From NCBI RefSeq assembly GCF_024347295.1, contig NZ_AP025459.1, positions 310,001 through 374,000 on the forward strand: a stretch of DNA of 64,000 nucleotides, written 5' to 3'. Each line of letters begins with the position of its first letter. Within the stretch, counting starts at the first letter, position 1. The stretch comes from Vibrio artabrorum (GTDB taxonomy: Bacteria; Pseudomonadota; Gammaproteobacteria; Enterobacterales; Vibrionaceae). A program made the translations under genes and the position numbers. This document shows, in pieces, positions 1 to 9,078 of the stretch. The notes beneath the pieces are model-generated. The model saw nothing but the letters and a program-made list of their open reading frames with translations, was not told the origin of the DNA and did no database searches.

Positions 1-188
1 CTGACTTCAACGTAACCCTCTACTTCCAGCATTATCATAGCTTCTCGGATTACAGTTCGGCTTACTTGCATTTTATCAGCAATAATTCTTTCAGCAGGAA
101 GCATATCGCCCACGTGGTATTTGTCTTCAGCTATATCTTTTTTGATGGAGTTTGCCACCTTATTGTACAGCTTCTCACTCGGTTGCAT
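1..188 (-). CDS. GntR-family (FadR-type) regulator, N-terminal part, probably UxuR/ExuR-like
   Basis: The gene runs off the left edge of the window, so only its first 62 codons are present. Reading from ATG at 188, the product begins [19 protein letters not shown] and continues through a winged helix-turn-helix with the GntR signature [21 protein letters not shown]. The VIREA pattern is typical of the FadR subgroup, which includes the hexuronate repressors ExuR and UxuR. It lies just beyond the end of uxaA, and the hexuronate genes share a common operator-like motif, so local control is the natural inference. The ligand-binding C-terminal domain is not visible. The family is clear; the specificity is inferred from neighbours. 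Confidence 0.85.
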   Translation of the reverse strand, partial: MQPSEKLYNKVANSIKKDIAEDKYHVGDMLPAERIIADKMQVSRTVIREAMIMLEVEGYVEV

Positions 189-218
189 TAAGTAATTCCT
201 TGTCTATCTTCGAACCTC

Positions 219-233
219 CTATTATACCAAAAT
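219..233. promoter_or_regulatory. Possible hexuronate-repressor operator upstream of the GntR gene
   Basis: The sequence CTATTATACCAA matches 9 of 12 positions of the palindrome TTGGTATACCAA. It lies about 30 bp upstream of the GntR start, where autoregulation would be expected. Two better copies lie in the uxaC/TRAP intergenic region. The site was assigned by similarity only. Confidence 0.4.
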
Positions 234-326
234 GAAACAATCAAAACAGCGTGGAGTTACAATATAGTATCTAGAGGAAGTCTGACCTCAGAAGGCTATA
301 CAAAGGAGTCTTTCCTTTTAATCCAG

Positions 327-365
327 CAAAAATAGCATCCCGCAAAAATTCAAATACGGAATGCT
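327..365 (-). terminator. Rho-independent terminator of uxaCBA
   Basis: Read on the minus strand just after the uxaA stop, AGCATTCCG and CGGGATGCT form a 9-bp stem with one G-U pair and a 14-nt loop. ATTTTTG follows. Position and orientation fit the end of the uxaC-uxaB-uxaA transcript. Confidence 0.6.
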
Positions 366-375
366 GCGCCAAAAC

Positions 376-1863
376 TTACAATGTAACCCCGCTCTTATAA
401 ACGGCTATTTCGCTAATATCGTTGAGTTCATTACATGACTTTTTCCCATTGGCCACATCAACAATTAAGTCGATAAACTGCTTCAGTAGGTCTTTCATGG
501 AGACACCATCAACAAGTACACCTGCATTGAAATCGATCCAATGTGATTTTCGATTCGCTAGCTCACTGTTAGTTGCTATTTTTATTGTAGGGACAGCGCC
601 ACCATAAGGAGTTCCACGACCTGTACTGAATAGGACCATGTGGCAACCAGAGATTGTAAGAGCCGTCGTGGCTATTGCGTCATTACCGGGAGCGCTAAGC
701 AGATTCAATCCCGATTTAGTAAGGACGTCACCATATGACAGAACATCTACAACGTTGCTTTGACCTGCTTTTTGGGTGCACCCGAGCGACTTCTCTTCCA
801 AAGTGGAGATCCCTCCTACTTTATTACCCGGAGATGGATTTTCATAAATAGGCTGATTATGGTCGATAAAATATTGCTTGAAGTTATTTATCATTGAGAC
901 CGTATCGAAAAATACTTTTTGGCTCTCACAGCGATTCATTAGGATTGTTTCAGCACCGAACATCTCTGGAACTTCAGTAAGCACCGTAGTTCCACCATGT
1001 GAGATGGTGTAGTCAGAGAATAGTCCTAGCATTGGGTTTGCAGTGATACCAGAAAGACCATCAGAACCACCACACTCCAAACCAAAGTTTAATTCGCTTA
1101 GTTTACCAATGACACGAACGTCCTCTTTCATACGCTCGTAAAGCTCTTCTAAATAATCTAGCCCAACTTCTGTCTCATCAGAATAATTCTGACAGACCAT
1201 GAATTTAACGCGCTCTTCGTCATAATCACCAAGAGTCTCTTTGAATGCTGTTATTTGGTTATTCTCACAACCAAGCCCAATCACTAATACACCGCCAGCA
1301 TTTGGATGGGTAGTCAAACGCTGGAGCATAAGCTTAGTTGTCTCATGGTCATCACCAAGCTGTGAGCAGCCATACTGATGCGTCAGTACATTAATGCCAT
1401 CAAAACCATCAATGCCAAATTTCATTTCAAATTCAGACTTGATAATCTTCGCTATGCCGTTGACACACCCAACAGTTGGAACAATCCAAAGCTCATTGCG
1501 AATACCAACATCACCGTTCTTGCGTCGATAAATATTTATCTCACGATCTTCGAATTCGCTCCTAGCTACATTTAAGTTAGGATTGTACTTGTACTCATCT
1601 AGTGAGCTTAGATTTGTTTTTATGTTGCAATGATCAATTAAATCACCCGCCGCTACTTTGCTTTTTAACATGCCAATAGCGAAGCCGTATTTGATAACAT
1701 TTTCGCCAGCGATCAAATCAGTCAGAGCAACTTTTTGCGCCTTGCCTATGTCTTGATTACTGACAATATTGTGATTGGCTACTGTAATCTCAGTCCCTTC
1801 TTGAATGTCCACCAAAGCGACAGCTACGTTATCTATCTCATTGATTTTTATAAGCTTATCCAC
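376..1863 (-). CDS. uxaA: Altronate dehydratase
   Basis: UxaA dehydrates D-altronate to 2-keto-3-deoxygluconate, the last dedicated step of galacturonate breakdown, in the cytoplasm. The product has an N-terminal SAF-type domain (about residues 1-75; IKINEIDNVAVALVD then GTEITV) and the long catalytic domain of the altronate/galactarate dehydratase family, with GCSQLG and the Cys-containing GLECGGSDG segment. I place the start at GTG 1863, giving 495 residues. That is the E. coli UxaA length, and the N-terminus then aligns with it. The in-frame codons further upstream lie inside uxaB. The start overlaps the uxaB stop by 8 bp, indicating translational coupling. GTG at 1872 is a less likely alternative start. 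Confidence 0.95.
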   Translation of the reverse strand: MDKLIKINEIDNVAVALVDIQEGTEITVANHNIVSNQDIGKAQKVALTDLIAGENVIKYGFAIGMLKSKVAAGDLIDHCNIKTNLSSLDEYKYNPNLNVARSEFEDREINIYRRKNGDVGIRNELWIVPTVGCVNGIAKIIKSEFEMKFGIDGFDGINVLTHQYGCSQLGDDHETTKLMLQRLTTHPNAGGVLVIGLGCENNQITAFKETLGDYDEERVKFMVCQNYSDETEVGLDYLEELYERMKEDVRVIGKLSELNFGLECGGSDGLSGITANPMLGLFSDYTISHGGTTVLTEVPEMFGAETILMNRCESQKVFFDTVSMINNFKQYFIDHNQPIYENPSPGNKVGGISTLEEKSLGCTQKAGQSNVVDVLSYGDVLTKSGLNLLSAPGNDAIATTALTISGCHMVLFSTGRGTPYGGAVPTIKIATNSELANRKSHWIDFNAGVLVDGVSMKDLLKQFIDLIVDVANGKKSCNELNDISEIAVYKSGVTL

Positions 1864-3334
1864 AAAATTCACCAGATGCTTTTTGCAACGCAACACGCAT
1901 GCCTTCACAGACAATATCGGTTGCAAAACCAGACACCATGCGTGTCAAGTCAGGAAATGTATTCAAATCCTGTCCCCAATGGTCTGTATCTGCCAATACC
2001 GAGCTAACCAGATCAAATATACTCATCTTCCCATTTTGAACTTCATCCCATGCGCTACTGTAGAAGCTAATGAACTTAACATCGTCATTAAGCGGATACT
2101 TTTCATTTGCTCTTTCGCCACGATAGAACGTGATTAGCGCTGCTAATGAGAACGTAAGATAAGTAGGTGGAACTTTGTTCTTCTTAGAATAAGTGATTAA
2201 TTGAGGCAAGATTCTGGTCTTGAATTTAGTCATACCATTCAAAGAAATTGAAAGCAGCAAGTGACGGATATATGGGTTCTTAAATCGGCTTTCTACGTCT
2301 TCAGCAAACTCAATTAACTCATGTTCTGGTAATGATAAATTCGGAATGATTTCATCGAACATAGCATTACGCATGAACTTAACCATTTGTTCGTCATCCA
2401 TGCTTTCGCCAACTGTATCCAATCCAGCTTGGAAAGCAACCGGAACAAGAGCAGTGTGGGCGCCATTTAAGATTGCCACTTTACGCTCTTTATAAGGCTT
2501 AATATCATCGACGATCTTAATATTGAGCCTACTGTCTACAGGCAACTGGTCAAGGCAAAGTTCTTTTTCAAGCCATTTAGGTGCTTGAATGACAAATGAA
2601 TAAAACCATTCAGCATTAACTACAAAATTGTCTTTATACCCAAATGCTTGCTCAAGCTCTTTAATTTCATCTTTTGGATAGCCAGGGACTATTCGGTCTA
2701 CGAGTGTGGAGCAGAATGTATTTGCATTGTTAAGCCAAACGCGGAAACTTGGTGATAAACCCCATAAATCAACGTAGCGATTGAGTATCTGCTTCAGCTC
2801 TTCGCCATTGTAATCAATAAGCTCGCACGGAATAATCACCAAACCTTTATCCATCACACCATCAAATGCCTCAAAGCGTTCTAGAAGCATCAATATCAAC
2901 TTAGCAGGGAAGCTGCTAGGTGGCATATCAGTGATTTTGTCGTCTTCATTAAATGTAATTCCAGCCTCAGTCGTATTAGATACAACAAAGCGAACATCTG
3001 GGTTCTTGGCCAATTCGAGTATTGACCCAAATTCTTTGTATGCTGATAACTCATTGTTTATTGAAGTTATGATTCGCTCTTCAGCTCTTGGCTTTCCTTC
3101 ATCGTCTAGACCGCGAATTAGAGTTGTGTACAAACCGCTTTGTGTGTTCATTGAAGGCGGAAAATCAGAGTCGATCGGACGAATCACGCTGATGCCAGCA
3201 TTAAAGTCTGTTAACTCATTAAGAATGTCGAATTGCCAATCAACAAAAGCGCGCAAAAAATTCCCTTCGCCAAACTGGAGGATTCGTGTTGGATAAGATG
3301 GAAGCTTGAAGTTATCTCGATGTAATTGTTGCAT
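1856..3334 (-). CDS. uxaB: Tagaturonate reductase (altronate oxidoreductase)
   Basis: UxaB reduces D-tagaturonate to D-altronate with NADH. The 492-residue product matches the mannitol/altronate dehydrogenase family along its length. It starts with the nucleotide-binding motif ILQFGEGNFLRAFVDWQ (about 20-36), and the catalytic segment DDIKPYKERKVAILNGAHTA is intact (about 275-295). The E. coli enzyme has 483 residues. The gene lies between uxaC (69 bp upstream) and uxaA (8-bp overlap). The order uxaC-uxaB-uxaA specifies the galacturonate branch rather than the glucuronate (uxuAB) branch. Confidence 0.95.
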   Translation of the reverse strand: MQQLHRDNFKLPSYPTRILQFGEGNFLRAFVDWQFDILNELTDFNAGISVIRPIDSDFPPSMNTQSGLYTTLIRGLDDEGKPRAEERIITSINNELSAYKEFGSILELAKNPDVRFVVSNTTEAGITFNEDDKITDMPPSSFPAKLILMLLERFEAFDGVMDKGLVIIPCELIDYNGEELKQILNRYVDLWGLSPSFRVWLNNANTFCSTLVDRIVPGYPKDEIKELEQAFGYKDNFVVNAEWFYSFVIQAPKWLEKELCLDQLPVDSRLNIKIVDDIKPYKERKVAILNGAHTALVPVAFQAGLDTVGESMDDEQMVKFMRNAMFDEIIPNLSLPEHELIEFAEDVESRFKNPYIRHLLLSISLNGMTKFKTRILPQLITYSKKNKVPPTYLTFSLAALITFYRGERANEKYPLNDDVKFISFYSSAWDEVQNGKMSIFDLVSSVLADTDHWGQDLNTFPDLTRMVSGFATDIVCEGMRVALQKASGEFCG

Positions 3335-3403
3335 AGTTTTATTCTCGTTCGTCGCACTGACTTGGGTTCAGGCACGACAATTATTAACTTGGGGTGTAGG
3401 GGA

Positions 3404-4819
3404 TTATTCTTTAACCGTAATACCAAAGTAGTTTTTGGCATTGTGATAGCAGATGTCTTCTACCATCTTGCTCAGTAAATCAAAATCATTTGGCGCTTCA
3501 CCTTTCACCACCCAGTCGCCAATCATTTGGCACAGGATGCGGCGGAAATACTCATGTCGAGTGTAAGAAAGGAAGCTACGACTGTCCGTAAGCATGCCCA
3601 CAAAGCGACTTAATAAACCAAGCTGGGATAACTGCGTCATCTGACGCTCCATGCCATCTTTCTGATCGTTGAACCACCAACCAGAGCCGAACTGAATCTT
3701 TCCTTCAACTCCACCTCCCTGGAAATTGCCGCACATAGTGGCCAAAACTTCATTGTCACGGGGATTCAAGCAATAAAGGATTGTTTTAGGCAGAGCGTTT
3801 TCTTTATCAAGAGCGTTTAGAAGTCGAGACAATGGAAGTGCAACCTCTCCGTCATTGATAGAGTCAAACCCTGTATCAGCCCCAATCAGCTTGAACATAC
3901 GCTCGTTATTATTACGCAATGCACCAATATGATACTGCTGAACCCAGCCTCTCTGCGAATAACGTCTACCCAAATGAATAAGAACCGCTGTCTTAAATTG
4001 AGCAGCCTCGTGGGCACTAACAGTAACACCAGAAAGGCGCTTACTAAGAATAAGGTTTAGCTCAACCTCTGAGGCCTCAGCATAGGAAACAACATCCAAA
4101 GCATGATCTGAAATACAACACCCATGCTCTGCAAAATGCTGCAGGCGCTTATCTAACGCAATGCACAGCTGTTCAAAACTGTGTATTTCGGTGTCAGACA
4201 CCTCAGCAAGTTTTTCAATGTAATCCGGAAAAGTGTCGAGATGGACATTGAATGCCTTATCAGGACGCCAACTTGGAAGCATCTGAACATCAAAATCCTT
4301 ATCATCGGAAACTTTTTTATGAGCACTCAAATCATCAATAGGATCATCAGTAGTACCAACCATCTCTACGTTCATCTGCTTCATGATAGAGCGAGCACTA
4401 AACTCTGGACTGGCAAGCATCTCATTACATCGATGCCAGATTCTATCTGCAGTTTTTCCGTTTAACATTATGTCAGTAATACCGAATGGCTTGCGCAGTT
4501 CTAAGTGTGTCCAGTGGAAAATTGGATTTCCAATAGTGGCGGGAACCGTATTAGCAAACGCCAAGAATTTGTCTTTGTCACTTGCATTGCCAGTGCATAA
4601 ATCCTCGGTAATGCCATTACTGCGCATTGCACGCCACTTATAGTGATCACCGCGCAGCCAAATATCAGTTAAATTTTCAAAACGATAGTCATCAGCCACC
4701 TGTTCAGGAGGAAGGTGGCAGTGGTAGTCAATGATAGGAAGAGCAGCGGCTAACTCGTGATAAAGGCGCTTAGAGATGTTGTTATGCAGTAAAAAATCTT
4801 CAGTAAGAAAGTGGCTCAT
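3404..4819 (-). CDS. uxaC: Glucuronate/galacturonate isomerase
   Basis: UxaC isomerises D-galacturonate to D-tagaturonate (and D-glucuronate to D-fructuronate), the first step of hexuronate catabolism. The product has 471 residues, essentially the family length, and an amidohydrolase-like fold. The metal-binding DYHCHL motif lies at about residues 31-36, followed by LPPEQVADD. Conserved GTTDDP (about 155) and [13 protein letters not shown] (about 378-390) segments are present. It is the first gene of the leftward operon. The promoter region to its right contains operator-like palindromes shared with the divergent TRAP operon, so both halves are probably induced by hexuronate. Confidence 0.96.
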   Translation of the reverse strand: MSHFLTEDFLLHNNISKRLYHELAAALPIIDYHCHLPPEQVADDYRFENLTDIWLRGDHYKWRAMRSNGITEDLCTGNASDKDKFLAFANTVPATIGNPIFHWTHLELRKPFGITDIMLNGKTADRIWHRCNEMLASPEFSARSIMKQMNVEMVGTTDDPIDDLSAHKKVSDDKDFDVQMLPSWRPDKAFNVHLDTFPDYIEKLAEVSDTEIHSFEQLCIALDKRLQHFAEHGCCISDHALDVVSYAEASEVELNLILSKRLSGVTVSAHEAAQFKTAVLIHLGRRYSQRGWVQQYHIGALRNNNERMFKLIGADTGFDSINDGEVALPLSRLLNALDKENALPKTILYCLNPRDNEVLATMCGNFQGGGVEGKIQFGSGWWFNDQKDGMERQMTQLSQLGLLSRFVGMLTDSRSFLSYTRHEYFRRILCQMIGDWVVKGEAPNDFDLLSKMVEDICYHNAKNYFGITVKE

Positions 4820-4831
4820 ATATCAATCCAG

Positions 4832-4844
4832 TTGTTATACCAAT
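4832..4844. promoter_or_regulatory. Probable hexuronate repressor operator, uxaC side
   Basis: TTGTTATACCAAT lies 13 bp upstream of the uxaC start. It matches 11 of 12 positions of the palindrome TTGGTATACCAA, the type of site used by ExuR/UxuR GntR regulators. A related site lies closer to the divergent TRAP operon. Repressor binding here would block uxaC transcription. Confidence 0.6.
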
Positions 4845-4977
4845 ATTTCAACAAGCTTACATTAAAAGTAATTCAGCACAAGGCTTGCTAATAATAAATA
4901 TTGATTAACTTGACACAACACAAAGAAATTAATGAAGTTTATCACCATTAATAGATCTCTCATCACATAAATACAAG

Positions 4978-4990
4978 TTGTCATACCATT
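4978..4990. promoter_or_regulatory. Probable hexuronate repressor operator, TRAP side
   Basis: TTGTCATACCATT shares the CATACCA right half with the operator at 4832-4844. It lies about 117 bp upstream of the TRAP small-subunit gene. Two sites in one divergent promoter region suggest joint control of uptake and catabolism. The palindrome match is weaker, 9 of 12. Confidence 0.45.
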
Positions 4991-5106
4991 GTTTGTAAAC
5001 TTTGATCTTGCCATGATTTTTTGTCATTTAAGTATGTAATGATCGTTGTACTTAGTTATAGAAACTTAGCTAATTGACTTGTAACCTAAAAACATAGAGA
5101 AACAAA

Positions 5107-5628
5107 ATGATTATTGATGTAATCAATGGCTATATTGATAAAGCACTTAGAGCTTTGCTAGCATTCTTCATGGTAGCAATGATTGTCGCGGTAACGTGGC
5201 AGGTGTTTTCTCGATTTATCCTGAATGACCCTTCCAACCTGACAGATGAGCTGTCGCGTTACCTATTGATATGGATTGGCGTACTGGGTGGTGCATATAC
5301 GCTATCAATTCGCCGCCATCTTGCCTTGGAAATTTTATACTCCCGAGCAAGCCAGAAAGGTAGATTCGTCTTATCTATCATTACGAATTCCTTGGTATTG
5401 CTAATCTCATCAGTCGCTTTTGTTTACGGTGGCATGACCCTAACCTTAACAACATTATCCAATGGGCAAATATCTCCGGGCATCGTGATTTTCGGGAATA
5501 ACCTGTTAATTGGATACATCTACTCAGTTGTTCCCATCGCCGGAGTCTTGATCTCTTATTTTGCGACTTTAGATATCATTAGTTCAGCCACTTCTTTATT
5601 AAAACTTCACCAGAAAAAAAATGGATAA
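5107..5628 (+). CDS. TRAP transporter small membrane subunit (DctQ family)
   Basis: This 173-residue protein has the four transmembrane segments of DctQ subunits. The family signature follows the first helix: TWQVFSRFILNDPSNLTDELSRYLLIWIG in outline (about residues 36-65). DctQ pairs with the large DctM permease in the inner membrane to form a Na+-driven, binding-protein-dependent importer. It opens a rightward operon divergent from uxaC, and the large subunit begins 21 bp after its stop. A hexuronate (galacturonate or related) substrate is inferred from context. Confidence 0.92.
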   Translation: MIIDVINGYIDKALRALLAFFMVAMIVAVTWQVFSRFILNDPSNLTDELSRYLLIWIGVLGGAYTLSIRRHLALEILYSRASQKGRFVLSIITNSLVLLISSVAFVYGGMTLTLTTLSNGQISPGIVIFGNNLLIGYIYSVVPIAGVLISYFATLDIISSATSLLKLHQKKNG

Positions 5629-5649
5629 TTTGGGGATAGGAATAGTTTT

Positions 5650-7011
5650 ATGACTTTATTAGATTTACTCTTCACGCAAGAGTTTTTATTGAATGCCCCA
5701 GACTTCTTTTATGAAGTATTTCCAGTAATTGTACTTTTTGGTGCACTCGGATTATTACTCCTCCTTGGTGTTCCAATCGCATTCGCGATCGCTCTAGCTG
5801 CTTTTGCTACGGTATTTGTTGATTTCCCACTAAATCAGACATCAATGCTTATTTCACAGAAACTTGCAAACGGCTTGAACAACTTTGGCTTGCTAGCCTT
5901 GCCATTCTTTATTGTCGCAGGGAACTTGATGAACCGTGGCGGTTTAGCCGTTCGTCTAATCAACTTTGCAATGCTACTGGGTAAAAGGTTTCCAGGCGCA
6001 CTTTCCCACGTGAACGTAATTGCGAACATGATGTTTGGTGCGCTATCTGGTTCTGCTACAGCTTCTGCAGCCGCGGTTGGCGGAATCATGCGCCCTATGC
6101 AGGATGAGAACAAATATCCACGTCCGTTTTCAACTGCAGTAAATGTTGCATCTTGCCCTGCAGGCCTGTTAATCCCGCCATCAAATATCCTAATTCTGTT
6201 CGCATTGGTGAGTAGTACATCAGTTCAGTACCTATTCATTGCAGGTTATGTTCCGGGCATCATGATGGGGTTAGCCATTATGCTTGGCATCTTTTTGTTC
6301 GGTCGCAAGAACGGCATACCAACAACTAAGTTCGAGTTCAAAGAAAAGGCTAGTAAAGTTGTCTTTGATGCACTACCGAGTTTAGGCTTAGTCGTAATCA
6401 TCATGGGAGGTATTCTTGCGGGTATTTTTACAGCAACAGAAGCATCAGCGATCGCTGTCGTTTATGCGCTTCTTCTAGGCTTTGTCTATAGAGAATTAAA
6501 AATCAGAGACCTTTTTCCTATCATCATTGATAGCGTGGTAACTACATCAATCGTATTGCTCATGGTCGCCACTTCTTCAGCGATGTCATGGTCTATGGCG
6601 AATGCAGACATTCCAGTATTCATCTCTGACTTCATCCTTTCAGCGTCAGAAAATCCACTGATAGTTCTACTACTAATGAATATCGTGCTGCTTGTTATTG
6701 GTACTTTCATGGATATGACTCCAGCAGTACTTATCTTTACGCCGATTTTCTTACCTATCGCAACGTTGATGGGTATCGATCCAATTCATTTTGGCATCAT
6801 CATGGTATTCAATTTATGTATTGGTATCTGCACACCTCCAGTAGGGACTGCACTCTTTGTTGGATGCAGTGTGTACGACACTAAGCTTGGTGAAGTTGTA
6901 CCTAAGATGCTCCCTTTTTTCTTACTGATGGTAATGACCCTCGGTCTGATCATTGTCTTCCCATCTCTATCCCTTTGGCTACCTGAACTAGCAGGTTATG
7001 TCCGTAACTAA
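5650..7011 (+). CDS. TRAP transporter large permease subunit (DctM family)
   Basis: This 453-residue polytopic inner-membrane protein is the transport channel of the TRAP system. Family hallmarks include LLLGVPIAFAIALAAF near the N-terminus, LPFFIVAGNLMNRGG (about 87-101), GALSGSATASAAAVGGIM (about 138-155), CPAGLLIPPSN, GTFMDMTPAVLIFTP and CIGICTPPVGTALFVGC near the end. A GGGATAGGA ribosome-binding region precedes the start. The binding-protein gene follows 16 bp downstream, giving the usual QMP order. Confidence 0.95.
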   Translation: MTLLDLLFTQEFLLNAPDFFYEVFPVIVLFGALGLLLLLGVPIAFAIALAAFATVFVDFPLNQTSMLISQKLANGLNNFGLLALPFFIVAGNLMNRGGLAVRLINFAMLLGKRFPGALSHVNVIANMMFGALSGSATASAAAVGGIMRPMQDENKYPRPFSTAVNVASCPAGLLIPPSNILILFALVSSTSVQYLFIAGYVPGIMMGLAIMLGIFLFGRKNGIPTTKFEFKEKASKVVFDALPSLGLVVIIMGGILAGIFTATEASAIAVVYALLLGFVYRELKIRDLFPIIIDSVVTTSIVLLMVATSSAMSWSMANADIPVFISDFILSASENPLIVLLLMNIVLLVIGTFMDMTPAVLIFTPIFLPIATLMGIDPIHFGIIMVFNLCIGICTPPVGTALFVGCSVYDTKLGEVVPKMLPFFLLMVMTLGLIIVFPSLSLWLPELAGYVRN

Positions 7012-7027
7012 TTCATAGGAAATGAAA

Positions 7028-8006
7028 ATGTATAAGTTAACCAAAGCAGTAATCGCAGCTGTAATATCGATGTCAGCAGTTGTCTCCACCGGCGCACAGG
7101 CATCGCTTAAATTATCTCATGCCTTACCAACAGAGCATCCAGTGCATCAATCACTAGACTGGTTTGCTAAAGAAGTTCGAAAAGATGCAAAAGTTCGCGT
7201 TAAAGTTTATCCAAACGGAACACTTGGTAATGAAGCAGAAGGTCTTCAGATGGTTCAGAATGGTTCAGAATGGTACTGTTGCATTTACTAAAGCTAGTGC
7301 AGCAACATTAAACACATTCTCTAAAGACTATATGTTGCTTTCATTGCCATATCTGTATTCTAGTCGCGAGCAATATCTGAATGTTCTGAATGGCCCTATT
7401 GGTCAAGAAATACTAGCTTCATCTCGTGATTCTGGTTTCATTGGTCTTGCATTCCTTGATGCTGGTGAACGCAGTTTCTACACAAGCAAGCCCATTAAAA
7501 CTCCAGAAGACCTTAAAGGCATGAAGATTCGTATTCAAAACTCAGCGATTTCTATCGATACAATCCGTGCACTAGGCGGAACGCCAGTTCCATTACCATA
7601 TGGTGAGCTATACTCAGCAATGCAGCAAGGTGTAGTTGATGGAGCAGAAAATAATATTCCATCATACTTCTCTTCACGTCACTATGAAGTGAAGAAAGTC
7701 TATTCACGCGATATGCATACAATGGTTCCTGATGTACTAGTTATATCAACTAAAGTATGGGACACGTTAACCAAAGAACAGCAAGAAGGGATCCGTAGTG
7801 CCGCTCAGAAGACAGTCGCAATCCAAGAAGCTAACTGGGCTGATTACGAAAAAGAGGCCGTAGAGATGCTTAAAGGCTCTGGTGTAGAGTTTGTTGATAG
7901 CGATGTCCCTAAATTCCAAGAAGCAGTTAAGCCCGTTTACGAGAAGTTTAAGAAAGAGAACCCAGATCTAGTTCCTCTTTTGAATGAAATCCAAGCTACT
8001 AAATAA
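7028..8006 (+). pseudogene. TRAP substrate-binding protein (DctP family), frameshifted by a 10-bp duplication
   Basis: The first part, from ATG 7028 (seven bases after AGGA), reads MYKLTKAVIAAVISMSAVVSTGAQA, a signal peptide. A TRAP binding-protein N-terminus follows (LKLSHALPTEHPVHQSLDWF). At 7251 the 10-mer TGGTTCAGAA is repeated exactly, shifting the frame by +1, and the first frame stops at 7291. The rest of the protein continues in another frame from NGTVAFTKASAATLN to the stop at 8006. It includes the family segment GMKIRIQNSAISIDTIRALGGTPVPLPYGELYSAMQQGVVDGAENN (abridged here to its key blocks). Removing one 10-bp copy restores a single frame. ATG 7022 is too close to the ribosome-binding site. 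A sequencing error is possible but a true 10-bp duplication is more natural. Confidence 0.9.
7251..7270 (+). repeat. 10-bp tandem duplication disrupting the TRAP binding protein
   Basis: TGGTTCAGAA occurs twice in succession (7251-7260, 7261-7270), followed by another TGGT. With one copy the reading is GLQMVQNGTVAFTK, which fits the TRAP binding-protein family. With two copies the frame is lost after about 85 codons. Confidence 0.95.
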
Positions 8007-8019
8007 CAACTGACGTTTG

Positions 8020-8049
8020 GGCACATCACTTAGCGTTTTGTGCCTTTTT
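8020..8049 (+). terminator. Probable terminator of the TRAP operon
   Basis: GGCACA (8020-8025) and TGTGCC (8039-8044) can pair across a 13-nt loop. TTTTT follows, shortly after the binding-protein stop. The stem is short, so confidence is moderate. Confidence 0.5.
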
Positions 8050-8350
8050 ACAAAAAACATATCTAACAAAACAAGTAAAACAAAAAATATGGTTCTCTTC
8101 GTACTGCTCGGTCTGTCTATTAAATTGAAATATTAAGGTTCAGGAAATAACCCATCACTGGCAGCCTCTATTAATAAAGAGCTAGCGGTTTACATTGGAC
8201 TTTTCGCTAAAATGGGCACCAACCTCTAACATTGTTTACACTATCACTAATAGATACCATATGGCGTAAGACGATAGCCTCGAAACTGCTTATTTCAAGA
8301 AACAGTTTTGGTAACGCAAGCGGCGAGTATTTGCGTTTACATCAGTGAAT
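8050..8350. other. Intergenic stretch without a recognisable gene
   Basis: This gap lies between the TRAP operon end and the convergent maiA end. I see no gene with a start and ribosome-binding site. A 31-codon open stretch around 8137-8229 reads as plausible protein (KELAVYIGLFAKMGTN) but has no start. An imperfect hairpin, GTAACGCAA with TTGCGTTTAC at 8311-8340, may help terminate the maiA transcript. Confidence 0.4.
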
Positions 8351-9040
8351 CTACATGGACTCATTCGCATCCACTTGATACTCAGGCATCGCATCGATAA
8401 AGGCGGGTAACTGGTTACACGCTTCAACAATCGAATTAATCAACGGATACGGCGACATATCAACGCCAAAGCGCAGCGCGTTATACACCTGTGGCACCAA
8501 GCAGATATCGACAATACAAGGCGAACCAGTGAGGCTATAAACGGAATCACCGTGTGTTTGACGATGCTTAGAAAGCTTCTCTTCTAATGCCGAAAAACCT
8601 TGGCTCATCCAATAGTGAAGCCAGTCTATTTTCGCCTCTTGCTCACACGACAACTCTCGCTCCAAATACTGCAACACACGCAGGTTATTGAGAGGGTGAA
8701 TTTCTATCGCAATATCCTGAGCCATTGCCAACGCTTGATAGCGCAGTGGTGTTTGATCTGGAATCAACAAGGTGTCTGGGCTGCTCTCACACAAATAGTT
8801 TTCGTCCAAGTATTGCAAAATAGTCAGTGACTGATTGAGTTGAACTTCACCATCCACCAGCACAGGCACTAATTCACTGGCGTTGAGCTCGCGATATTGT
8901 GGATCATGCTGCTCGCCGCCATTACGCAGCAAATGCACCGATTTAGACTCATAGTTAATCTGCTTCAAGTTTAACCCAATACGTACCCGATAGGCTGCCG
9001 AAGAGCGCCAGTAACCGTAGAGTGTCATGTTCTTATTCAT
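8351..9040 (-). CDS. maiA: Maleylacetoacetate isomerase (zeta-class GST fold)
   Basis: The enzyme isomerises 4-maleylacetoacetate to 4-fumarylacetoacetate with glutathione in tyrosine/homogentisate breakdown. The N-terminal thioredoxin-like domain carries the zeta-class motif RSSAAYRVRIGL (about 12-23) and the ELVPVLVDGEVQLNQSLTILQYLDE glutathione-site region in outline (about 55-80). An all-helical C-terminal domain follows. The 229-residue reading is slightly longer than usual; the internal Met at residue 5 (9028) would also serve as a start. It is the last gene of the hppD-hmgA-fahA-maiA operon, 38 bp after fahA. Confidence 0.93.
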   Translation of the reverse strand: MNKNMTLYGYWRSSAAYRVRIGLNLKQINYESKSVHLLRNGGEQHDPQYRELNASELVPVLVDGEVQLNQSLTILQYLDENYLCESSPDTLLIPDQTPLRYQALAMAQDIAIEIHPLNNLRVLQYLERELSCEQEAKIDWLHYWMSQGFSALEEKLSKHRQTHGDSVYSLTGSPCIVDICLVPQVYNALRFGVDMSPYPLINSIVEACNQLPAFIDAMPEYQVDANESM

Positions 9041-9078
9041 ACAATGATCTCGCTTGAGCTGAATCTCTATAATATGGA

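Noticed and set aside
375..387. Seventh parS2-like site, CTTACAATGTAAC
   Set aside because: Both outer bases differ from the consensus, and it overlaps the uxaA stop codon; too weak to list as a site.
8137..8229. 31-codon open stretch that reads like a protein end (KELAVYIGLFAKMGTN)
   Set aside because: No start codon at its head, an in-frame stop immediately upstream, and no family recognised; possibly a gene remnant but not supportable.
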